This document shows positions 33,594-42,449 of a DNA stretch of 50,073 nt, in pieces. Under the pieces are notes generated by a model that ran no database searches, was not told the DNA's origin, and worked only from the letters and a program-made list of their open reading frames with translations. The position numbers were made by a program, and so were the translations under genes. This DNA is from a bacterium (GTDB lineage Bacteria; Armatimonadota; Zipacnadia; Zipacnadales; UBA11051). The DNA lies in contig JAUVVY010000030.1 in assembly GCA_030604405.1 (NCBI GenBank), positions 1 to 50,073 on the forward strand, written 5' to 3'. Each line of letters opens with the position of its first letter. The first letter of the stretch is position 1.

Positions 33594-36584
33594 CTAGCGC
33601 TGCAGTTGCATGGCCCGCAGCGTGCTGACCTGCTGCCCGTCTTCGGCGCGCGCGGAAAGCTGTATGAGATAAGTCCCGGCCGGCACCAGGCTGCCGGTGG
33701 CGTTGCGCATATTCCACACGGCATTGCAGGTACCGGCGGAGCGGATTTCGTCACAAGCCACGATTGCCACGGTGCGGCCGGCGATATTCAGCACGCTGAC
33801 GCTGACCGCCGCCGACTTGCTGAGAGTGTAGGTTATCGCCACACTCGCGCCGGCCCGGGCGGCGTCAAGCGAGGTCACAGCCAGCAGATCGGCCGAATTG
33901 TCGCCGATCACGATTGCAAGATTGCGGACGCCGCCGTTGCTACCCGTCCGAAAGCTGAATTGGGTTGTAGTGCGCATGTACTGCCTCCGGCCAGTGTCGC
34001 GGTCAATCAGTACCGGACGCACGTCAGTGGGCAGGCCGCGCAGATCAGGCCAGCTCAGCGTCACTTCCGCGTCCGGCAGCGAACTTGACGCCTGCAGCTC
34101 CCATCGCTGCGGCCAGACTTCGCCTCGCACATCGGTCATGTACACAGCGCCGGCTGCAGAGCTTTGGGGCTGGACGAAGCGCACCTTTACGCACGGGCCG
34201 AAGTCTGGCGGCGCGGTGATATCGAAGGCCGCATCCGCGCTAGCTGTGGCCTGCGGAGCCACTCCCAGGTAGGCCGCGATGCTGTGCAGCGGCCCTGCTC
34301 TGACCACCAGCGGCAGCTTCCACGTGAGCCCAGCATCTGCCGCAGCCGCAGTCGAAACAGACTCCGCAGTCGCAACTGGAAAGTCCACGTAGAGGCCCGG
34401 AGAGCGCAGCACCCGCAGCCAGTAGCCGGCGAAAGTCTCAAGCTGCTCCACGGTGTCGTAGCCAGCCTGCTGCTCGTAGGCGAAGACCCCCTGCTGCACC
34501 CAGCCGTTGTCAACCGCATCGAGGAACGTGGCCGGCTCCTGCTCGCCAAACTGCACGGTCAGGCCCTCCACGTTGATCGGGTCGAGTCGCGGGCTCCCGA
34601 TGATGTTCCAGCCGATTGGCAGATAGACGCGAGTTGGCTCGTCCTCGGCAGGCAGGACCCCGAAAGTCTGCATATTGGTGTCTTCGAATATCTTCAGCCA
34701 GAAGCCGCGCCCGGGCACAAAAGGCCTCACGTCCGGCCAGATGGTGTACTTGTCCTCGCCTTCCAGCGTTGGATCCCATTCCGCCATCAGCAGCCGCTGT
34801 GGCGCTATGCCCAGGATGTTGGGTGCGCCGTTTGTTACCGGCCACACCGGCATGGAGATCATGTGCAGGCCGGTTGCGCCCTCGAGGAATGTATGGCTCA
34901 CGCGGGCCTGCTCAGCGCCGTGGATGAAGGTTGCATAAGAGTCCCAGCCCACGTTGTACTTGCGGGTGACGGTCTGGCCGAGTTTGTTCTGGAATCGTAT
35001 TTCCAGTTGCATCGGGCTGAGCGGGACGGCAGTGATCCTGTCGCTCCACACGCCGCGACTGACCTCCAGGTCGCTTATGCCGTCCCCGCCCGTGACATCT
35101 ATGGTGCCCTCCGCATTGCCAATGATAGCGCCATAGAGGTTATTTTCCCCGGCCTCAAAGCCGCGTTGCTGATAGGGATAGGGGTAGCGGCGGAAAAGGC
35201 TCGCGGCGTCCACATCCACCGTTACCCGCTGGGGGCCACCGATGTTGTAGAATGTCGGCAACAGAAAGCCCTCGCCCGCCGATGGGCCGCCGGAGGGAAT
35301 GTCAATGATGTAGCCTTCCTCGGCGTACAGTTTGACGGCGAAATCGTAGCTCCAGTAGGTGGTGCGAGCCTGGGCGCCCATCGGCTCCTCATCGCCGTCG
35401 GGCAGCGTCGTGTAAAGCTCGGCGATCAGCGCCACCGAAATTTCCAGAGGTATATTCCAAACATACAGCTTGGGGCCGAGATGAACGCTGGTGTCGAGCA
35501 CATACTGGCCCTTGAACCAGTCGAAGAAGCTCTGGCCCTCGACCTCCGGTAGCACGCCGGCGGCTAGCACCTTCAAAGCCGGCACGTCGCCGGGAAGGCC
35601 CGCGTCAAAACTGTTGTAATAGACCTGGTTGAAGTTGCCAAAAAACCGGTCGTCTTCGATGTAGCATTTCAGCCACGCCGCTCGCGCCATCGCAATCCGC
35701 CACACCAGCATGTTGGTAACCCCGGACACCGGATAGTATGTCGCATTGGCCAGCTCGGGTTGATTCTCCGGCTCATAGACAGACAGGCAGTAGAACGGCC
35801 CGGGATCTATGGGGTCGTAGCCGGGGGAGACACCCGGGGTGGTCTGCACCGCATAAGCCGCCGCGCCGGTAAAGCCCTGCTCCCAGGCATCGTAGAAGAG
35901 TGTCGCGTCATCATGGAAGGCACTGAGCACCAGCATGATCAGCACATAGGTGTCTTCCGGGAAGTTGCCGGAAAGCGGCGGGATGCGGATCTCGTTGGTG
36001 GTCACATCGTACGTGCCGCCCTGGATGTTCTGCAGCGAGTCGTCCTGAATTACGTTGACGGTGATATCGAAGGCGGGCGCGCCGTAGATCAGGCGGGCCT
36101 TGGGCATCGCGCGATCCAGGTAGCTGCGCAGGGCCGTCTCATCCTGACTTGAAAAGTTCTCAAACACGAACTCGATATCGTTAGTGGGCGCGCCGATTTG
36201 CTGGCCGCGCACGATGGCGGCTTCCAGGTCCGGCAGCACCATGCGGTTGTTCTGCAGATGCACGACCGTGCGAGGGAAGCGCACCTCGGCGCGAGGGCCA
36301 ACCAGGCCATGCCGCTTCATCCACTCCAGGGTTGCCCGGGTGCCTTGCAGAGCCAGTGGGGAGTGCTGGCTTGCTACCGCCGAGCGGACAGCAGCGGTGC
36401 TGACCATGCCAGGTCTTGGTTCAGAAACTACGATCGCGCCCTGGGGGCCGTTGGCGACGCTTGCAAACGGCACATCCAGGACGTTACCGAAGGGATTGGT
36501 CGCGGCGACAGCACTAGCGGCTGCGACCGTGGCCGCGCAAATAGCGATCAGCAATATTCGTATTCTGCTGTAGCCAGAGCTCAT
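33594..36584 (-). CDS. Large secreted protein with C-terminal FlgD/T9SS-like sorting domain
   Basis: 996 residues. Signal peptide (RIRILLIAICAATVAAASAVAA) and a mature protein I do not recognise, rich in aromatic residues and Pro. The last 80 residues are a clear FlgD-Ig/T9SS type-A-like domain: ITYTLSKSAAVSVSVLNIAG, then AGTCNAVWNMRNATGSLVPA, then GTYLIQLSARAEDGQQVS and a basic end. In Bacteroidota such C-terminal domains direct export through the type IX system. No peptidase or glycosidase motif was found (there is no HExxH). The ATG at 36584 has GGAG eight bases upstream and begins the signal peptide. It is 29 bases from the barrel gene and shares its transcript. Confidence 0.8.
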   Translation of the reverse strand: MSSGYSRIRILLIAICAATVAAASAVAATNPFGNVLDVPFASVANGPQGAIVVSEPRPGMVSTAAVRSAVASQHSPLALQGTRATLEWMKRHGLVGPRAEVRFPRTVVHLQNNRMVLPDLEAAIVRGQQIGAPTNDIEFVFENFSSQDETALRSYLDRAMPKARLIYGAPAFDITVNVIQDDSLQNIQGGTYDVTTNEIRIPPLSGNFPEDTYVLIMLVLSAFHDDATLFYDAWEQGFTGAAAYAVQTTPGVSPGYDPIDPGPFYCLSVYEPENQPELANATYYPVSGVTNMLVWRIAMARAAWLKCYIEDDRFFGNFNQVYYNSFDAGLPGDVPALKVLAAGVLPEVEGQSFFDWFKGQYVLDTSVHLGPKLYVWNIPLEISVALIAELYTTLPDGDEEPMGAQARTTYWSYDFAVKLYAEEGYIIDIPSGGPSAGEGFLLPTFYNIGGPQRVTVDVDAASLFRRYPYPYQQRGFEAGENNLYGAIIGNAEGTIDVTGGDGISDLEVSRGVWSDRITAVPLSPMQLEIRFQNKLGQTVTRKYNVGWDSYATFIHGAEQARVSHTFLEGATGLHMISMPVWPVTNGAPNILGIAPQRLLMAEWDPTLEGEDKYTIWPDVRPFVPGRGFWLKIFEDTNMQTFGVLPAEDEPTRVYLPIGWNIIGSPRLDPINVEGLTVQFGEQEPATFLDAVDNGWVQQGVFAYEQQAGYDTVEQLETFAGYWLRVLRSPGLYVDFPVATAESVSTAAAADAGLTWKLPLVVRAGPLHSIAAYLGVAPQATASADAAFDITAPPDFGPCVKVRFVQPQSSAAGAVYMTDVRGEVWPQRWELQASSSLPDAEVTLSWPDLRGLPTDVRPVLIDRDTGRRQYMRTTTQFSFRTGSNGGVRNLAIVIGDNSADLLAVTSLDAARAGASVAITYTLSKSAAVSVSVLNIAGRTVAIVACDEIRSAGTCNAVWNMRNATGSLVPAGTYLIQLSARAEDGQQVSTLRAMQLQR

Positions 36585-36613
36585 CTGCACGCTCCGCTGC
36601 TTGCCGAGTCTTC

Positions 36614-39600
36614 TTAGAAATCGGTATCCAACATGTACTCCGACCAAAGCTCCCAGGAATCTTCCGCCGACAGCCACGGGGGCAGACCGGCATCGAAGTC
36701 CCTTCGAGCCTGTGGCGCTTCGCCGGGGCCGGTGCCAGGCGGCCGCTCTTCGCGTGGGCGTTCAAAGCCCGGCCGCTCCAGGCTCTGCCGGGCTCTATCG
36801 GCTCGAAAATCCCCCAGCCCTGCATCAAGGCCCCCGCGTCCCGGCTGACGGTACTGTGACGGCACCTCGCCCGGCACCTGGTCGGCGCGCCAGGCGTCCT
36901 CATATTCGCCGCGCTCCCGGTAAGACCCCGTGCCCTCGAAGATGCCGTATCCGGGGAGCCGACTAATCTCGTCAGTGGCAGCGCCACGCCGCAGGTTATC
37001 AAACGCCCCGTAGCCAGTACCATAGATCCCGGTCGCACCGCCGCCGCCGTACCCGCCATACCCACCATACCCGCCATAGCCTCCGCCGGCACGGTAGCCG
37101 CCGAAACTGCGCAGACCGTAGCCTGCGGAGCCCGCATAGCCGGTGTAAAGCCGCGACGGGCTGCCGCCGAGGCCGCTGTAGAAGTTCGTCGTGAGGGTGA
37201 GCATGAAGGTGTTGGCAACGTAATTCTGGCTGGGTGGCGTGAGGCTGGTATAGCCAAGGCGCGGGTCCTGCGGCAGACGCGAGGTGTTGCGGATGTAGCG
37301 GTAGCCGAAAGCGAGTGTGGCCAGGTCGCTCAACCTACGCTGGTACTGCAGTTCCAGGTTCTGCTTCCTGAAATCGGCATAGCCGCCGATAAAGTCAGAC
37401 AGCCCCATACGCAGGGCCAGACTGGAGTTGTCGTCGAGCCGATAGCTGAAGTAGGACTGGACATCGAACAGGTCGTTGTCCACCATGAACATCTTCTGCG
37501 CCTCGCCAAACCCGAGATAAGTGGGGCTGGAGCCGGTTTGCAGGTTTAGACTCAGCCCGGCGGTATACGGCTTTTCTCGAGGCTGGTAGTTGACGCCCAG
37601 CGATACCATGCGGTTGCTTATCGAGCCGCGGCCCTCCTGCAGGAAGTTCATGCTGTCAGTCCCATACATGAGGTTGAGACCCCACTCATCACTGGCCCGG
37701 TAGTTCACGGACAGATTCCTGGTGTTCTGGTCGCTGTCAGCCAGGTAGCCGACGCTGCCGCCGCTAGTATATTTGCGCCTCCCCAGCAGCAGGTCGAGCG
37801 TCATCTTGTCGGTGGGGCGGTAAGAGATGCGGAACTGTGAGCTGGTATCCTGGTATTTGTCAGTTCTGTCTTCGGCGTCCTCGTCATCATCGTAGTCGGG
37901 CGGGGTATAGCCGCCACCGCCGCCACCAATCCCGCCGAAGCCGGGACTATATCCGCTGTACCCACCGTAGAAACTGACCCGACCAGTGGACTCGGCGATC
38001 CTATGGTCAAGGTTAATGTCGAGATTCTCGCGTGGCGACCAGCGGAGCCCAAGCTGGGTGGTGTCGGAGGTGGAGCTGCGCTCATCGAAGGCCGAAGTGG
38101 ATTTATTGCTGCCGAGACTCGCGGAAAGGGAAAGCGAGGAGCCTACCTGATACTGGCCCGACAGATCGAAGCGTTCGGTGGTGCTGCCGCGGCGATCTTC
38201 ATCTTCACCAGTGCCGAAGTAATCCTGCGTCGTTTCCTGGATAGCGGAGGAAAGCGAATACCGCCCGCCCGAGGGTGAGTACTGCAGGCGGATCTGGTCG
38301 GAGGTCATTTCGCTGTCTCCGCCGCTGCCGCCGGTGTTGCTCATCTGCTGGCGCGAGAACTGTGCCTTCGGCCAGCCTGGAAAGTCCAGGTCCACGTCGT
38401 ATTCGCGGCGCTGGGCGGATACGTCAAGCGCTGTCGCCGACTCGCCGAATTGCGTGGTACCCACGCCATACGGGTTGCTGTAGCCCCCGTAGCCGCCATA
38501 ACTACCGTAGCTGTCGGAACCGCTCCCAAAGCCAATGCCGCCGCCGTAGGAGCTGTAGCCGTAAGAATAACCTGACGAGCTGTCCATGTCGGAGAAGCGG
38601 CTGTAGAGTCGAATGTGCTCGTGCGGCTGCCATCTGACCCCGACATCCGCGCCCTTCTCCTGGCGGTAGAAGCCCACCGCATTGAGGTAGCTGAAATCCG
38701 GCTCGATATCGCGCCATGAGACCAGGACATTCAAACGGGGACGCGAGTAGTCGAGGTTGACCTGCATGGCGTCGCCCTGCCCGCCATTTTGGCCTCCCTC
38801 GCTGCGGCCGTAGTCCGCACGCAGCGATAGATCGTCGTTGATTCGGTAGCTCAGGTCAATACCGGTCACCGATTGACTGCCGGTGGGGTAATCGCTGGTG
38901 AGATCGTAGTAGTAGCGGATTAGCACCAGCGCCGTGGGCGGTACGGCGCGGCGGAAGATGATGCGGCCGATCTGCCGGTAGGAGTCGTAATCCACGCCCT
39001 CGGCTTGCTCCGCATTATCCACCAGCACCAACAGCGCCTGATCAATGGTCTTTGTCTCGCCCTTGTAAATGACCTCAGTGCCGTTGGCGATGATCGGCCG
39101 GAAGATGGTGTCAAAGGGGCCCGTGGAGCCGGAGCCCTGATAGATATCTTCCTGATAGCCGACGGTGTCGGCCCTCGGCGTATCCCTGTCCTGACGCACA
39201 TGGGCAACGCCCAGTAGCAGTCTGTTACCCAGCAGCGGCATCTCGGCCCGAAAACCGGACAGGGTGCCGGCGCTGGCGCCGTAGCCGTAGGACTGGTAGC
39301 TTACCGAGATTATCGAGGTGTCGGGGATGATCCGGGGCGGTTTGTCAACCGGCTCGAAGTGCAACTGGCCGTTCTGGTAATCGAGGATGTAATCCTGTCC
39401 GAACTTCTGCACCTCTTCGTTGACCTTCACCGCCTCGGAGCCGTCAATCACGGGCGTGTAGGTCAGGAAGTAGGGCCCCGAGGTGTTGTTGCCCGCGAAG
39501 GTCTGGTTGCGGGTAAGCCCCTTCTCTTTAGAGTAGAAGGCGCGCACCAGGCCCTCGTTGGGCAGACTTTGGTCGAGCTGATAACCCTTCAGTGGCTTGC

Positions 39601-40045
39601 TGAATGATACGAACTCGTTGCCGGGCAGGCTGACGTTGAGGTCGCCGAAGAAGAGCTGGGTATCGTGGCCGGCATAGCCTACGATCCAGCGCGAATAGCT
39701 TGGCCCATAGCCACTGGATGACAGGTCGGCCTGAAAGGCAAACTCCTTCCAGATAGGCCCGCTCAAGTGCAGGCTGGTCTGCCGCACCAGGTCGCCGGTG
39801 TCCCAGCGCTGGTTCTCGTAAGCCGTCAGGGCCCCGTCAACAGACTGTTTCTGGAAGGTAAGTCGGTTCTGGCCGGTGACTTCGAGGCCCTGGAAAAGCT
39901 CCCAGCGTTTGAAAGCCTCCCGGATACTGTCCATCAAGCTGGCGCGTGCAATGCCGCTCTGGCTGACGACCAGGGCGGCGAGTAAAGCTAGAACCAGTGC
40001 GGCTCTTGTGCGGTACCAGTGCTCCCGATCAGCGGGTTGCTTCAT
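36614..40045 (-). CDS. Very long outer-membrane beta-barrel protein with SprA-like motifs
   Basis: 1143 residues. Signal peptide (AALVLALLAALVVSQSGIARA), then long stretches of alternating amphipathic strands ending in aromatic residues, typical of an outer-membrane barrel (LSLRADYGRSEGG, LDLLLGRRKYTSGG, LATLAFGYRYIRNTS). Two copies of a G-x-DY...G-x-I/L-x-F-x-x-P motif occur: GQDYILDYQNGQLHFEP (about 220) and GVDYDSYRQIGRIIFRRA (about 350), a pattern I associate with SprA-type translocons and related long barrels. Gly/Tyr/Ser low-complexity loops lie around 490-525, 700-720 and 985-1005 (GGYGGYGGYGGYGGGG). The soluble Arg/Pro/Glu-rich C-terminus is unusual, as most barrels end in a strand. 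First gene of the envelope operon. Confidence 0.75.
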   Translation of the reverse strand: MKQPADREHWYRTRAALVLALLAALVVSQSGIARASLMDSIREAFKRWELFQGLEVTGQNRLTFQKQSVDGALTAYENQRWDTGDLVRQTSLHLSGPIWKEFAFQADLSSSGYGPSYSRWIVGYAGHDTQLFFGDLNVSLPGNEFVSFSKPLKGYQLDQSLPNEGLVRAFYSKEKGLTRNQTFAGNNTSGPYFLTYTPVIDGSEAVKVNEEVQKFGQDYILDYQNGQLHFEPVDKPPRIIPDTSIISVSYQSYGYGASAGTLSGFRAEMPLLGNRLLLGVAHVRQDRDTPRADTVGYQEDIYQGSGSTGPFDTIFRPIIANGTEVIYKGETKTIDQALLVLVDNAEQAEGVDYDSYRQIGRIIFRRAVPPTALVLIRYYYDLTSDYPTGSQSVTGIDLSYRINDDLSLRADYGRSEGGQNGGQGDAMQVNLDYSRPRLNVLVSWRDIEPDFSYLNAVGFYRQEKGADVGVRWQPHEHIRLYSRFSDMDSSSGYSYGYSSYGGGIGFGSGSDSYGSYGGYGGYSNPYGVGTTQFGESATALDVSAQRREYDVDLDFPGWPKAQFSRQQMSNTGGSGGDSEMTSDQIRLQYSPSGGRYSLSSAIQETTQDYFGTGEDEDRRGSTTERFDLSGQYQVGSSLSLSASLGSNKSTSAFDERSSTSDTTQLGLRWSPRENLDINLDHRIAESTGRVSFYGGYSGYSPGFGGIGGGGGGYTPPDYDDDEDAEDRTDKYQDTSSQFRISYRPTDKMTLDLLLGRRKYTSGGSVGYLADSDQNTRNLSVNYRASDEWGLNLMYGTDSMNFLQEGRGSISNRMVSLGVNYQPREKPYTAGLSLNLQTGSSPTYLGFGEAQKMFMVDNDLFDVQSYFSYRLDDNSSLALRMGLSDFIGGYADFRKQNLELQYQRRLSDLATLAFGYRYIRNTSRLPQDPRLGYTSLTPPSQNYVANTFMLTLTTNFYSGLGGSPSRLYTGYAGSAGYGLRSFGGYRAGGGYGGYGGYGGYGGGGATGIYGTGYGAFDNLRRGAATDEISRLPGYGIFEGTGSYRERGEYEDAWRADQVPGEVPSQYRQPGRGGLDAGLGDFRADRARQSLERPGFERPREERPPGTGPGEAPQARRDFDAGLPPWLSAEDSWELWSEYMLDTDF

Positions 40046-40206
40046 CTAGTCGGTATTGCTCCCAAGCCAACACGTCTTGACTGCAGGCACGGCCTTCGGT
40101 CTGTGGCCGACGCCGCAAGCGGAATTCAGCACAGGATATTGCTTTGACGCCGCCGGACCCCAAATAGTTCCTGCCCCCGACCACAGATCGTGCTTCACGT
40201 ACAACT

Positions 40207-40449
40207 CTATTCCACTGAGGATGGCAAGAAGCCTCTCACGACCAGCCAGGCGGTCAGACCCAGCGGGAAAAACATCGCCGTCAGCAAGAACCACGGGAAT
40301 CCCGGCTGGCGCTTGCCAGCAGCGTCGAAGCCGACCCAGATGGCCACTATCAGCCAGACCAATCCCAGCACTATGACCCCGAGTATGTACACGAGTATCC
40401 CGATGCCGCCGAGGGCGGCCGCAAATTGCTCCCCGCCTGTTGCTTCCAT
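40207..40449 (-). CDS. Small two-helix membrane protein
   Basis: 80 residues with two membrane segments (ILVYILGVIVLGLVWLIVAI and PWFLLTAMFFPLGLTAWLVV). The end of helix 1, the short VGFDAAGKRQPGFPW turn and helix 2 resemble the PLDc_N/cardiolipin-synthase N-terminal membrane hairpin, here without any catalytic domain. The ATG follows AGGAG nine bases upstream, a strong site that decides the start (the frame is open to 40530). It is divergent from the solute-binding protein gene. Confidence 0.75.
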   Translation of the reverse strand: MEATGGEQFAAALGGIGILVYILGVIVLGLVWLIVAIWVGFDAAGKRQPGFPWFLLTAMFFPLGLTAWLVVRGFLPSSVE

Positions 40450-40528
40450 GCTGCATGCTCCTTTCGTGCCGCTGTCTTTCTTCCCGTCTTGCTTGCAGGT
40501 ATTCTCCGCGCCGTATCTCTGTCCCTCC

Positions 40529-40545
40529 ACCTGCCGCCGGCAGGT
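40529..40545. promoter_or_regulatory. Perfect short inverted repeat upstream of the ABC importer
   Basis: ACCTGCC-GCC-GGCAGGT between the divergent small membrane protein and importer genes. It could be an operator or a leader hairpin. No clear promoter was found beside it. Confidence 0.35.
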
Positions 40546-40614
40546 AAAGTGCGTGTCCGTGATGAAATGATCCCAGTGTACCCGCCTCGCGAAGCCTACG
40601 GGAATGTGAAAAAC

Positions 40615-41985
40615 ATGGCGATGCTCAGGACCATTACCGCCGTCTTAGTTGTGATCGTTTTGCTGACGCTTCTGACCGGGTGTCCGAAACCCACCGAGCG
40701 CACTGCAACTCCGCCTGGACCTGAGGTGCAGGAAATCAAGCTCAGCCTCTGGACGATATGGAACGCCGAGCCGCGTAAATCGGCGCTGGAGGCGATAGTC
40801 TCCGCGTTCGAGCAACAGAATCCAGGCATTGACATCGAGGTGACCAACCTCGAGCCTGACGCCTACAAGACGCGCATCCGGGTGGCGCTGGGTGGTAACA
40901 ACCCGCCGGATATCTACTTCGTCTGGTCGGGCGAGAAGATGCTGCATAACTTCGTCCGCGGCGGAAACATGGCCGACATTACACAGTATATGGAGGCGGA
41001 CGATGGCGAATGGCGTAACGGCATTGTGGCCGCTTCGCTGGAGCCCTATATATTCGACGGCCGAGTTCATGGCGTGCCATACCTGCTGCAATGCACTTTC
41101 TTTTTCTATAACGCCGACCTGTTTGCGAAAACCGGCTGGCAACCGCCTGCGACCTATAACGATCTGGTCGCCCTGTGCCACGAAATCAAGACCGCCGGGT
41201 TGATTCCCATCGCGCTGGGCAATGTGCAGAAATGGCCGGCACACCATTTCCCATTCGTAATGACGCAACGTTTGCTGGGCAAAGAGGCGTCTGAGGTGCA
41301 GTTTGATCCGATGGGACCGGGGGATTACGCCGCACCGGAATTTATCAAGGCCCTGGACATGTTTGCGGATTTCGCCAGCCAGGGATTCTTCAACGACAGC
41401 CCCAACGGCACGACGCGTGAGAACGCCCGGGCGCTTTTCTATGCCGGCAAGGCGGCCATGTTCTATACCGGCACCTGGGATTTCGCGCGCTTCTCAGAGG
41501 ACGGTGAGGCACCTGAGGAATTCTGGGACAAGTGGGACTTCTTCAACTTCCCGTCCATCGCCGGCGGCAAGGGTGACCAGCAGGCACTGGCCGGCTCGCC
41601 CGATGGCTATGTGATAAGCTCCGCAAGCCAGAACATCGAGGCGGCGGCGCAATTTTTAAAGTTCATGACCTCGCAGCAGCAGGCGCGGGACTTCGTCGGG
41701 GCCTGCCAGGAACTGGTGCAGGTCAGAGGCGCGGTCACCGAGCAAAACGCCGGCCCACGGCTGCGCAAATACGCACAAATCGTCGAGCAGGCAGAGACCG
41801 TCGCGCCCTGGATGGACACCATGATGGAGCGCAGCGTCGCCGAGGAATATATGAACGGCGTGCAGGCGCTGCTCGACGGCAGCATTACGCCGGAGCAGAT
41901 AATGGAAAATGTGCGCGAGCGCCAGGCGAAGGTGAAGGAGGGAATACTGGCGACCGGCAAAGGGAGAGTGAGCGCCGAGCACTAG
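40615..41985 (+). CDS. ABC transporter substrate-binding lipoprotein, family 1 (sugar type)
   Basis: 456 residues. Lipoprotein signal (TAVLVVIVLLTLLTGC), then the family-1 solute-binding fold: LSLWTIWNAEPRKSALEAIV, FEQQNPGIDIEVTNLE, NNPPDIYFVWSGEKMLHNFV, GVPYLLQCTFFFYNADLFAK and GKAAMFYTGTWDFARFSEDG are all typical of UgpB/MalE/MsmE-like proteins binding oligosaccharides or glycerophosphodiesters. It captures ligand outside the membrane and delivers it to the fused permease encoded downstream. Start uncertain between ATGs at 40615 and 40621 and a GTG at 40606, all within one signal peptide. Confidence 0.92.
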   Translation: MAMLRTITAVLVVIVLLTLLTGCPKPTERTATPPGPEVQEIKLSLWTIWNAEPRKSALEAIVSAFEQQNPGIDIEVTNLEPDAYKTRIRVALGGNNPPDIYFVWSGEKMLHNFVRGGNMADITQYMEADDGEWRNGIVAASLEPYIFDGRVHGVPYLLQCTFFFYNADLFAKTGWQPPATYNDLVALCHEIKTAGLIPIALGNVQKWPAHHFPFVMTQRLLGKEASEVQFDPMGPGDYAAPEFIKALDMFADFASQGFFNDSPNGTTRENARALFYAGKAAMFYTGTWDFARFSEDGEAPEEFWDKWDFFNFPSIAGGKGDQQALAGSPDGYVISSASQNIEAAAQFLKFMTSQQQARDFVGACQELVQVRGAVTEQNAGPRLRKYAQIVEQAETVAPWMDTMMERSVAEEYMNGVQALLDGSITPEQIMENVRERQAKVKEGILATGKGRVSAEH

Positions 41986-42064
41986 GGTGTCGGCGGCGCG
42001 CTGCAGCCATTGACAGGCGAAACGCTCCTGTGGATTGACTTCTTGCGCAAGGGGTCACAATAGA

Positions 42065-42370
42065 ATGCTCGCCAATATTGTGTTGCGCTACGTGCTGGCG
42101 ATTGCAGGCGGATGGGCCCTGGTCTCTTGCTTCTGGGCCTTGGGATTCCTATTGACACTTGACCCGACTAGCCGTTGGGTTGAGGCCGGGCAGGTACTTT
42201 GGGCAGTCTTCTTCATGTCCGCGAGTGTAGCTGTGGCAGGCCTGACTGCGGCGTTGTGGGCAGCGTTCAAATTGGACGGCATCGCTCGCATGCATGGGCG
42301 CTTTGCGCTGCTCGCAGGACTGGCTGCTGCACTTCTGGCTTCCATGAGTCATTGGCCGATCGGCAAGTAA
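42065..42370 (+). CDS. Small three-helix membrane protein
   Basis: 101 residues, probably three membrane helices (LRYVLAIAGGWALVSCFWAL, VLWAVFFMSASVAVAGLTAA, FALLAGLAAALLASM). No family recognised. The ATG at 42065 follows AAGGGG at about ten bases. It sits between the binding protein and the fused permease, in the same direction, so it may be an accessory part of that importer; position is the only evidence. Confidence 0.6.
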   Translation: MLANIVLRYVLAIAGGWALVSCFWALGFLLTLDPTSRWVEAGQVLWAVFFMSASVAVAGLTAALWAAFKLDGIARMHGRFALLAGLAAALLASMSHWPIGK

Positions 42371-42449
42371 GCTGCGCCTGGAACCTATGTACAGGCCCCA
42401 AATCACCACTCATGCGTGAGCTTGTTATCGTCCATTGCGATTTCTAGTT

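Noticed and set aside
34164-35552. Plus-strand 462-codon frame inside the secreted protein gene
   Set aside because: It is antisense to a gene with signal peptide and sorting domain, and has no recognisable motif.
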